From the NCBI RefSeq assembly GCF_021151785.1, contig NZ_JAGKWP010000054.1:1-15831 (forward strand): a stretch of DNA of 15,831 nucleotides. The letters are read 5' to 3'. Of this stretch, positions 7,805 through 14,178 are shown piece after piece. The DNA is from Flavobacterium sp. (GTDB taxonomy: Bacteria; Bacteroidota; Bacteroidia; Flavobacteriales; Flavobacteriaceae). The notes below the pieces were generated by a model. The model saw only the letters and a program-made list of their open reading frames with translations, made no database searches and was not told the origin of the DNA. Both the position numbers and the translations under genes were made by a program. Position 1 is the first letter of the stretch; each line of letters starts with the position of its first letter.

Positions 7805-7831
7805 TAACTTTTTAAAAAAGTTTATTATTTT

Positions 7832-7862
7832 AAAAAAAAAGACAACATAATCGTTGTCTTTT
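7832..7862 (-). terminator. Rho-independent terminator after doxX
   Basis: AAAAGACAAC (7837-7846) pairs perfectly with GTTGTCTTTT (7853-7862) around a 6-base loop. On the - strand the hairpin is followed by a T run (complement of 7832-7836). It lies 27 bases after the doxX stop and insulates the tetR promoter from holB-doxX transcription. Confidence 0.8.
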
Positions 7863-7889
7863 AAAAATTCATATGGTAATACTTTAGCA

Positions 7890-8267
7890 TTAAAGCCAAT
7901 AAACGCCTAATAGCGCTGGAATAAAATAGATTACAATAGTTCTAGCACCATCATAATCTTTGGCTAATCGTTGACCAAATAATAAGAAAAGCAGGGTTAT
8001 ACATGAAACCATACAAGCATAATCGCCTAATTGAGTTGAGTGATTACTTATGTTTTCAATGATACCCATAACCGCTAGTACACCAGCTACAATCTCTAAC
8101 GCCAGCACGATAAGCAACGCGGCAGGCACATGGTTTTTCAAAAGGGTTTGAGAAAAATGTCCTTTGAGCCAACCTACATTTCCATTCCAATCTAAAATTT
8201 TATCTAAACCAGATTGTAAAAAAGTAATGGCTAAAAAAGCGAGTAATAATAAGGCAAATGGATTCAT
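7890..8267 (-). CDS. DoxX-family small membrane protein
   Basis: This 125-residue integral membrane protein has four predicted membrane segments (about 3-19, 48-70, 83-98 and 109-125). The first is followed by QSGLDKILDW, which resembles the (S)GxDK-type motif after helix 1 in DoxX/DoxD-like proteins. Named members include a subunit of archaeal thiosulfate:quinone oxidoreductase, but most bacterial homologues have no assigned reaction, and none can be assigned here. It starts 30 bases after the holB stop with no terminator or recognisable promoter between them, so it is probably co-transcribed with holB. I see no functional link between the two. Confidence 0.8.
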   Translation of the reverse strand: MNPFALLLLAFLAITFLQSGLDKILDWNGNVGWLKGHFSQTLLKNHVPAALLIVLALEIVAGVLAVMGIIENISNHSTQLGDYACMVSCITLLFLLFGQRLAKDYDGARTIVIYFIPALLGVYWL

Positions 8268-8297
8268 AATGTATCTATTTTTGATTGTGTTAATTGA

Positions 8298-9458
8298 TTA
8301 TAACGTTTCTTTTTTATGTAATAAACGTGTTAATTTAATTGATAAATCGGTTAAAATTACATTTCCGTTACCATTTCGTTCTATGTGATAAATAGCTTCT
8401 TCAATTTCTTGATAAATTTCTTGTATGTTTCCACCATGGATAAAAGGAGCAAATTTCTCAAGTTTAAAATTTTCAAAAGTGGGCTCTAAGTAAACTAATT
8501 CTTTAGCTTGATAATTGAGCAATAGCGCTTGTCTGAAATACTGCAAACAGAAAAATAAAAAGTTTTTTTGGACTTCCCTACCCTCTTTTGAAATGAGACT
8601 ACTCCATTGCAACAAATCGGAAATTACACTTGCATTTCCTTTAGCTTTAAAAGCTGCTCTTACCCAAGTAACAAACCATTGCTCAAAAATTTGCTCATCA
8701 TTATCTTTATGAACTAAATGAAGAGCTTTGTTGAAATTTCCTTCAGATTGATGGGCAATTTTTTTAGCTGCATTTGCTTCTAGTTTGTATTTTTCAACTA
8801 AATGCTCAGCTATAACCTCTTCTGGTAATGCCAAGAAATCAACCATTTGACAACGCGAAGTTATGGTTTGCAATAAATCGGAAGTATTTTCTGCGATTAA
8901 AATGAAAACTGTTTTTTCAGGCGGTTCTTCCAGCAATTTTAATAGTTTGTTTGCAGCGGCTGTATTCATTTTATCTGCCATCCAAATTATCATCACTTTA
9001 TATCCGCCTTCATAGGCTTTTAAGGCCAAGTTTTTACCAATTTCTGAGGCATCTTTAACCGAAATTATTCCTTGTTTTTTTGGAATTTCTAATTTCTTGT
9101 ACCAATCAAATAAACCTGCATATGGATTTTCAGAAATAAATGCTCTCCATTGTGCTAGAAAGTTAGCACTAACTACATTATCCCCTTTGACGTCATCTGT
9201 ACTGGTTATCGGGTAAATAAAATGTAAATCGGGATGTGAAAAATGTTCAAATTTTAAATTACAAGCACTATTTCCGTTAGAGTTTTCCCCATTTTGATTG
9301 TTACAAAGGATATACCTAGCATAAGCAATGGCCATAGGAAGTGTGCCTGATCCTTCAGGGCCTACAAATAATTGGGCGTGAGGAATTCTACCCTTATCTG
9401 CCGTAGTAGTAAGGAAGTTTTTAATATGGTTTTGACCTAATACATCGCGAAATAACAT
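8298..9458 (-). CDS. holB: DNA polymerase III clamp-loader subunit delta'
   Basis: This 386-residue AAA+ protein is a non-catalytic subunit of the clamp loader, which opens the beta sliding clamp onto primed DNA. It has an N-terminal LGQNHIK segment and a P-loop-like GPEGSGTL (33-40) in which the Walker Lys is replaced by Thr. It also has a Walker-B-like region before MNTAAANKLLKLLEEPP (164-180) and the SRC motif (201-203) that supplies the arginine finger. The degenerate P-loop and intact SRC are the delta' signature and argue against DnaX. Only two Cys (C52, C66), with His72 and His75 nearby, occupy the region of the E. coli four-Cys zinc module. The C-terminal helical part would form the collar. 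It is divergent from pgk. Confidence 0.92.
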   Translation of the reverse strand: MLFRDVLGQNHIKNFLTTTADKGRIPHAQLFVGPEGSGTLPMAIAYARYILCNNQNGENSNGNSACNLKFEHFSHPDLHFIYPITSTDDVKGDNVVSANFLAQWRAFISENPYAGLFDWYKKLEIPKKQGIISVKDASEIGKNLALKAYEGGYKVMIIWMADKMNTAAANKLLKLLEEPPEKTVFILIAENTSDLLQTITSRCQMVDFLALPEEVIAEHLVEKYKLEANAAKKIAHQSEGNFNKALHLVHKDNDEQIFEQWFVTWVRAAFKAKGNASVISDLLQWSSLISKEGREVQKNFLFFCLQYFRQALLLNYQAKELVYLEPTFENFKLEKFAPFIHGGNIQEIYQEIEEAIYHIERNGNGNVILTDLSIKLTRLLHKKETL

Positions 9459-9462
9459 AGAG

Positions 9463-9470
9463 CAAACCTA
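9463..9470 (-). promoter_or_regulatory. Candidate -7 box of holB
   Basis: On the - strand this reads TAGGTTTG, matching TAnnTTTG. It ends 4 bases before the holB ATG, which predicts a leaderless or nearly leaderless transcript. No TTG lies at the -33 distance. Confidence 0.45.
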
Positions 9471-9567
9471 CATAAAAAAAATTAATTTTCCTTTTCTTCA
9501 ATTGTTGTTTTCTGAATTTATTAAGTATTTATAAGATATTTTTAACGCCTTTTTAAAATCAATGACT

Positions 9568-9575
9568 TATATTTG
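9568..9575 (+). promoter_or_regulatory. Candidate -7 box of pgk
   Basis: TATATTTG matches TAnnTTTG and lies 77 bases before the pgk ATG, giving a 5' leader of about 70 bases. A TTA rather than TTG sits at the -33 distance (9542-9544). The 194-base holB-pgk gap otherwise holds only AT-rich sequence and the opposing holB promoter. Confidence 0.5.
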
Positions 9576-9652
9576 CAAAATTCCAATAATTAGATAGAAA
9601 TAGCTGATTTATATCTCGTTTCTTTAAAAGTAAAACAACAAACTAGTTCGGT

Positions 9653-10840
9653 ATGAAAACAATTTTTGACATTAATTTTCAAGGTAAAAAAGCCTTAATT
9701 CGTGTAGATTTTAATGTTCCTTTAGATGAAAATTTTAATGTAACAGATGCCAATCGAATCGAAGCAGCACAACCCACAATTGCTAAAATTTTGAAAGACG
9801 GAGGGGCTGTTATTTTAATGTCACATTTAGGAAGGCCAAAAGGAAAAGAAGATAAATATTCTTTAAAGCACATTGTAAGTAAGATTGAGGAAGTATTTGG
9901 AAAAACTGTCAAATTTTCTGAAGATTGTAGAGGAGAAGTTGCGCAAAAAGCCGCTGCAGAATTACAAATGGGAGAGATTCTATTATTAGAAAATCTTCGT
10001 TTTTATTCTGAGGAAGAAGCAGGAGATATAGCATTTTCTAGAGAACTAGCAAGTTTAGGAGATGTGTATGTAAACGACGCCTTTGGAACGGCCCACAGAG
10101 CTCATGCATCTACTACAATTATAGCTAATGAGTTTCCAAATGATAAATGTTTTGGTGCTTTGTTAGCAAAAGAAATAGAGAGTATTGATAAAGTATTAAA
10201 AGACTCTGAAAAACCTGTTACAGCTATTTTAGGAGGAAGTAAAGTGTCTACTAAAATTACAATTATAGAAAATATTTTAGACAAAATTGACCACATGATT
10301 ATTGGTGGAGGAATGACCTTTACCTTCATCAAAGCGTTAGGCGGTTCTGTTGGGAATTCAATATGTGAAGACGATAAAATGGAGTTGGCATTAGAAATTT
10401 TAGCAAAAGCAAAGGCTAAAGGAGTACAAATTCATCTACCGATAGATGTACTTGCTGCTGATGCATTTTCAAATGATGCTAATACGCAAGTAGTTGATGT
10501 GAAAGCTATTTCTTCTGGTTGGCAAGGTTTAGATGCTGGACCCAAAACACTTGCTGAAATTAAAGAAGTCATAGCAAAATCAAGAACGATTCTTTGGAAT
10601 GGCCCAATAGGCGTTTTTGAATTACCATCTTTTGCAAATGGAACAATTGCTTTAGGTGAATTTATTGCAGAAGCTACTAAAAATGGAGCGTTTTCTTTAG
10701 TAGGGGGAGGAGACAGTGTTGCTGCTGTAAAACAATTCGGTTTAGAATCAAAAGTAAGTTATGTTTCAACAGGTGGTGGAGCCATGCTAGAAATGCTTGA
10801 AGGAAAAACACTTCCAGGAATTGCCGCAATTTTAAAATAA
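9653..10840 (+). CDS. pgk: Phosphoglycerate kinase
   Basis: This 395-residue cytoplasmic glycolytic enzyme transfers phosphate between 1,3-bisphosphoglycerate and ADP, forming 3-phosphoglycerate and ATP (reversible). Motifs: RVDFNVP (17-23), the PGK signature at the N-domain substrate site; NRIEAAQPT (34-42); SHLGRPKG (57-64); LLLENLRF; VNDAFGTAHRAHAST; the LGGSKVSTKI segment; LWNGPIGVFE; and the glycine-rich VGGGDS (about 350-355) with STGGGAMLEMLEG in the nucleotide-binding C-domain. Length is normal (about 390-400 in bacteria) and no key motif is missing. It has its own promoter and an untranslated leader of about 70 bases, and no other glycolytic gene is adjacent. Confidence 0.98.
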   Translation: MKTIFDINFQGKKALIRVDFNVPLDENFNVTDANRIEAAQPTIAKILKDGGAVILMSHLGRPKGKEDKYSLKHIVSKIEEVFGKTVKFSEDCRGEVAQKAAAELQMGEILLLENLRFYSEEEAGDIAFSRELASLGDVYVNDAFGTAHRAHASTTIIANEFPNDKCFGALLAKEIESIDKVLKDSEKPVTAILGGSKVSTKITIIENILDKIDHMIIGGGMTFTFIKALGGSVGNSICEDDKMELALEILAKAKAKGVQIHLPIDVLAADAFSNDANTQVVDVKAISSGWQGLDAGPKTLAEIKEVIAKSRTILWNGPIGVFELPSFANGTIALGEFIAEATKNGAFSLVGGGDSVAAVKQFGLESKVSYVSTGGGAMLEMLEGKTLPGIAAILK

Positions 10841-10841
10841 A

Positions 10842-10872
10842 TTGTATAATAAATTAAAAAGTTTTACGTTTG
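10842..10872 (+). promoter_or_regulatory. Candidate promoter of the lytic transglycosylase gene
   Basis: TTG (10842-10844), a 20-base spacer, then TACGTTTG (10865-10872). This is the best match in the window to the two-part Bacteroidetes promoter TTG-N17-23-TAnnTTTG. It begins 1 base after the pgk stop and leaves a leader of about 60 bases. I see no intrinsic terminator after pgk, so read-through is also possible. Confidence 0.65.
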
Positions 10873-10940
10873 TAATTCTTTGTAAATGAAATAGATAATA
10901 ACTATCAAGTAGTTAGTACTTGAGAAAATATAGAATATAA

Positions 10941-12644
10941 ATGAGAAAATTATTGATTATTTCCTTGTCGGTTCTGGCAAGCCAGTTTTCAATAGCTCAG
11001 GAAAGTCAAGAAAAAGAATTGCCTTTATTCTCACCAAAAATGTCGTATTTAGATTCGTTAAAATCGACATTTGTTAATCACGCTACAAGTACTTGTATAG
11101 ATGAGCGTTGGTTGAGTGAATTAGCTAATTCTGATTTGTCTAAAGAAATGTTTTATGACATAGAACATTTAAATTTAGATGAAAAAGTAAATTATGATTT
11201 TGATACTGAGTTGTTTAAAAACCGATTAAAAAAGTTAGATGCTCGTTCTCCTTTTGTAATTGAGTACAATCCAACGCTTGAAAATACTATTAAGGCTTTC
11301 TTGAAAAACAGAAGTAAAAGTATTGAAAGACAAATGGCATTGGCAGAATATTATTTTCCAATGTTTGAAGAGCATTTGGCTAAATACAATTTACCTTTAG
11401 AAATAAAATATCTTGCTATTGTGGAGTCAGCTTTAAACCCAAGGGCAAAGTCTAGAGTAGGAGCAGGAGGAATTTGGCAGTTTATGCCTGCTACGGGTAA
11501 ACAATATAAGTTAAATATTTCTTCTTATGTCGATGAAAGACACGATCCTTTAAAGGCAACTGAAGCAATGTGTCAATATATGACAAACATGTACGCTATT
11601 TTTGGCGATTGGAGTTTGGTTTTGGCTTCTTATAATTGTGGTCCAGGTAATGTTTCTAAAGCTATTAGAAGGGCAGGAGGGAGCACAGACTATTGGGAAA
11701 TAAGAAGATATTTGCCTCAAGAAACCGCAAATTATGTGCCTGCTTTTTTAGCGACCATGTATATTTATGAATTTAAAAAAGAATATGGTCTAAAACCACG
11801 TAAAGCTAATGTTACTTACTTTGAAACTGATACCGTTGCGGTTAGAAAATCTTTAACTTTTAAACAAATAGCAGAATTGTTAGACGTAACTGTAGAAGAG
11901 TTAGAGTTTTTCAATCCTACTTATAGTAAAAATCACATTCCTTCTTATGAAGATGAATTGTATTTTTTACGTTTGCCTAAACATAAAATTGGATTATTTG
12001 TATCTAATGAAGAAAAAATCTATGCTTATGTAGATTATTTGGAAGCAGAAAAAATACGAAAATCACAATTAGCTAAACTTCAAAAACGCGATAGTATTGC
12101 TAAAAAAGACACTGTCGCTATTGCTTTAGCAGATATGAGTGATATTGAATATGAAAAAGTTGTTGAGAAACATACAAAGGAAGTAGTTAAAAAAGATTAC
12201 CACAAGGTAAAAAAAGGGGAGACCTTATCTGAAATTGCAGATAAATATAATGTTTCAATTGCTGAGTTGAGAAAATGGAATAAAGTAAAAGGAAGCAATA
12301 TTAACTTAGGACAATCGTTGGTTATTCAGACTAAGAAGAAAGTCACGGTTAACGAAATTGTTAAGAAACCAGTCAAAAAGCAAGAAGTTAAACCAATAGT
12401 GGAAGATGCTTCAGTTGCCGATGTAACATTAGATAAACCTTCTGAAAATAAAGAGGCTTTAACGGTTCAACCAAAGAAAGAAAGAATTGAAGTGAAAGAA
12501 GATTATTATATAGTGCAAAAAGGAGATTCTATTTTTTCAATCACTAAAAAATTCCCTAATTTAACTGTAGAAGATTTAAAAAAGAAAAACAATTTACCTA
12601 ACAATAATATTCAGCCTGGAATGAAATTAAAAATTCAAGGATAA
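10941..12644 (+). CDS. MltD-like membrane-bound lytic transglycosylase with LysM domains
   Basis: This 567-residue envelope enzyme cleaves the MurNAc-GlcNAc bond of peptidoglycan to give 1,6-anhydro-MurNAc ends. It has a signal peptide (1-20, ending SIAQ) with no lipobox. The SLT domain covers about 145-280: the IVES motif places the catalytic Glu at 162, followed by GAGGIWQFMPATG (174-186) and LASYNCGPGNV (228-238). Two clear LysM repeats follow (about 420-463 and 522-565), each starting with KKGETL/QKGDSI-type sequence, and would bind glycan strands. A degenerate LysM-like stretch lies at about 303-345. A Lys-rich linker separates the LysM repeats. E. coli MltD is a lipoprotein; this protein appears soluble or only loosely attached. 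It is a single gene closed by a strong terminator. Confidence 0.92.
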   Translation: MRKLLIISLSVLASQFSIAQESQEKELPLFSPKMSYLDSLKSTFVNHATSTCIDERWLSELANSDLSKEMFYDIEHLNLDEKVNYDFDTELFKNRLKKLDARSPFVIEYNPTLENTIKAFLKNRSKSIERQMALAEYYFPMFEEHLAKYNLPLEIKYLAIVESALNPRAKSRVGAGGIWQFMPATGKQYKLNISSYVDERHDPLKATEAMCQYMTNMYAIFGDWSLVLASYNCGPGNVSKAIRRAGGSTDYWEIRRYLPQETANYVPAFLATMYIYEFKKEYGLKPRKANVTYFETDTVAVRKSLTFKQIAELLDVTVEELEFFNPTYSKNHIPSYEDELYFLRLPKHKIGLFVSNEEKIYAYVDYLEAEKIRKSQLAKLQKRDSIAKKDTVAIALADMSDIEYEKVVEKHTKEVVKKDYHKVKKGETLSEIADKYNVSIAELRKWNKVKGSNINLGQSLVIQTKKKVTVNEIVKKPVKKQEVKPIVEDASVADVTLDKPSENKEALTVQPKKERIEVKEDYYIVQKGDSIFSITKKFPNLTVEDLKKKNNLPNNNIQPGMKLKIQG

Positions 12645-12665
12645 TATTAAAATTCAAGTTTATTG

Positions 12666-12701
12666 ATTGCCATAAAGATTAGTTTCTTTGTGGCAATTTT
12701 T
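12666..12701 (+). terminator. Rho-independent terminator after the lytic transglycosylase gene
   Basis: Left arm 12666-12678 and right arm 12685-12697 form a 13-base-pair stem (one G-U pair) around TTAGTT, followed by a run of five T (12697-12701). It is the strongest hairpin in the window and lies 21 bases after the stop. Confidence 0.92.
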
Positions 12702-12716
12702 AATTTACTAATTTTC
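12688..12716 (+). promoter_or_regulatory. Weak candidate promoter of the acetyltransferase gene
   Basis: TTG (12688-12690), an 18-base spacer, then TAATTTTC (12709-12716), which matches TAnnTTT but lacks the final G. The -33 half lies in the terminator's right arm, and the -7 half ends 5 bases before the ATG. Low information content; listed because a new promoter is needed after the terminator. Confidence 0.3.
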
Positions 12717-12721
12717 ACTCT

Positions 12722-13168
12722 ATGTTAATATTTAAAATAAAGCGTTTTAACGAGCTTTCTACACAAGAGTTATATCAAATTCTGCAGCTTCGTTCAGAAG
12801 TGTTTGTGGTGGAGCAAAATTGCGTTTATCAAGACATAGACGGTAAAGACGAGAAAGCATTACACGTTTTGGGTTATAATGAAGAGGGTTTAGTGGCTTA
12901 TTCTCGCTTATTTGCGCCAGGTTTATATTTTGAAAATGCTTCAATTGGAAGAGTAATTGTAAAGGAAGTGTTTCGCGACAAAAAATTTGGACACGATTTA
13001 ATGAAAATTTCAATTGAAACAATAAAGCAAATATTTGATACTCGTTTTATAACTATTTCTGCTCAACAATATTTGAAAAAATTTTATGAAAGCCATGGAT
13101 TTGTTCAAACCAGTGAGATGTATTTAGAAGATGATATTCCTCATATTGAAATGAAGCGAATTGATTAA
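12722..13168 (+). CDS. elaA: ElaA-type GNAT N-acetyltransferase
   Basis: This 148-residue protein is close to E. coli ElaA in length and pattern. The N-terminal region LYQILQLRSEVFVVEQNCVY and the following DIDGKD are the most recognisable ElaA features. The acetyl-CoA-binding motif A is represented by IGRVIVKEVFRDKKFGHDLM (about 75-94), where the usual RxxGxG/A is relaxed to RDKKFG. The C-terminal QQYLKKFYESHGFVQTSEMYLEDDIPHIEM is typical of the family. GNAT enzymes move an acetyl group from acetyl-CoA to an amine; the acceptor of ElaA is not settled and is not evident here. The gene stands alone between a terminator and a convergent operon. Confidence 0.88.
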   Translation: MLIFKIKRFNELSTQELYQILQLRSEVFVVEQNCVYQDIDGKDEKALHVLGYNEEGLVAYSRLFAPGLYFENASIGRVIVKEVFRDKKFGHDLMKISIETIKQIFDTRFITISAQQYLKKFYESHGFVQTSEMYLEDDIPHIEMKRID

Positions 13169-13194
13169 ACAAAAACCTTTTAAGTTTTTTTGTT
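13168..13194. terminator. Possible weak terminator between convergent genes
   Basis: AACAAAAA (13168-13175) pairs with TTTTTGTT (13187-13194), overlapping the last base of the acetyltransferase stop codon. The stem is almost all A-T and the loop is AT-rich with short extra pairing, so stability is low. It could serve either strand. Confidence 0.35.
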
Positions 13195-13344
13195 GGATAA
13201 ATTGAATAATAATAAGCGCTAAGAAAAACGACGAATTAGAATTAAATTGTTGAGAATTCGTTTGCTGTAATATTGAATAATAGTTTTCAAATTTCTACCA
13301 AATAGAGCGAGGGTTCTAATGGAAATAGAATATTTTGCTAAATA

Positions 13345-14169
13345 TTATTTTGTTTTAGTAATAATTAATTCAACTCTTCTATCATATTGCACATCTTTAC
13401 CCAATGGCTGTGTGTTGCCAAAACCTTTGTAAGTCATTCGTGTAATACTAATTCCTTTTTCTTGAAAATAGCGATAAACACGTTTTGCCCGATTTGTAGA
13501 TAATTCTCTTTTTTTTGTTTGCTTATCTATTGCTTCCCTTTGAAAAGTAGGCGTGCAACAAACATGACCTTGAATTTCAATGCATATTTTTGGATAACGC
13601 TTTAAGAGCAATACTATTTTGTCTAATTCTTTTTTGGACGCAAAGGTTAAACTACTGCTTCCTTTTTCAAATAAAACATGTTCAAGATAAATCCGATCTC
13701 CTTCTACAGCATCTTTCCTAATGGTTTTGTAAATGCCCGGTATATTTAATTCTTCAATTACTAAAGGTTTAAAGTTTAAAACTACATCTACACGGCGGTT
13801 TTTTGAACGTGCTTCAGGTACATTTTCTTCTAAATCTTCATCAATCATTACTTTTCCTTTTCCTTCGATTGTGACAATGATTTTTAGTTTAATTCCCTTT
13901 TTAATCAGCATGTCTTTAACTCCATTAGCTCTTTTTTGAGATAATTTGTAATTATAGTCTACTTTTCCAATATCATCACAATAACCATATATTGAAATAC
14001 TTTCTAATCGTGTGGTGTCAATTAATTTTAAAAAAGCAACTACAGCCTCTGATTGAAGAGGTTTTAATTCAGAAACATCGGTGTCAAAATAAATAGAATG
14101 TACTGTTTCTTCCTGTGCATGAACTAAAAGTATAAAGAATAGAGAAAAAAAAGTAACAAGCTTTTTCAT
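13345..14169 (-). CDS. Secreted protein with two tandem OmpA-like domains
   Basis: This 274-residue protein has a signal peptide (about 1-19, ending VHAQ) and no beta-barrel region; nearly all of it is two OmpA C-terminal-like domains. Domain 1 (about 24-132) has IYFDTDVSELKP, GYCDDIG (62-68), YKLSQKRA (74-81) and SKNRRVDVV (122-130). The Asp and Arg normally used to hold the diaminopimelate of peptidoglycan are present (D65, R80). Domain 2 (about 159-272) has VLFEKGSSSL, GHVCCTPT (201-208), LSTNRAKRV (223-231) and YDRRVELI (262-269). Its Arg is kept (R227), but the usual Asp of GHTD is replaced by a Cys-Cys pair. A role in anchoring or sensing peptidoglycan in the periplasm is inferred. It starts 9 bases after the S41 protease stop, so the two are probably one operon. 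Confidence 0.85.
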   Translation of the reverse strand: MKKLVTFFSLFFILLVHAQEETVHSIYFDTDVSELKPLQSEAVVAFLKLIDTTRLESISIYGYCDDIGKVDYNYKLSQKRANGVKDMLIKKGIKLKIIVTIEGKGKVMIDEDLEENVPEARSKNRRVDVVLNFKPLVIEELNIPGIYKTIRKDAVEGDRIYLEHVLFEKGSSSLTFASKKELDKIVLLLKRYPKICIEIQGHVCCTPTFQREAIDKQTKKRELSTNRAKRVYRYFQEKGISITRMTYKGFGNTQPLGKDVQYDRRVELIITKTK

Positions 14170-14178
14170 GATTAACGT

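Noticed and set aside
7583..7807. + strand ORF of 74 codons covering the tetR start and operator
   Set aside because: It is antisense to the conserved TetR HTH, and its translation resembles no family I know.
7837..7862. Second operator or regulatory RNA before tetR
   Set aside because: The hairpin is followed by a T run in the - direction right after doxX, so a terminator explains it fully.
9478..9489. AAAATTAATTTT palindrome in the holB-pgk gap as a regulator site
   Set aside because: It is made only of A and T in a very AT-rich intergenic region, so chance is a sufficient explanation.
9679..10332. - strand ORFs inside pgk (9679-9912 and 10102-10332)
   Set aside because: Antisense to a highly conserved enzyme gene; explained by codon bias of the sense strand.
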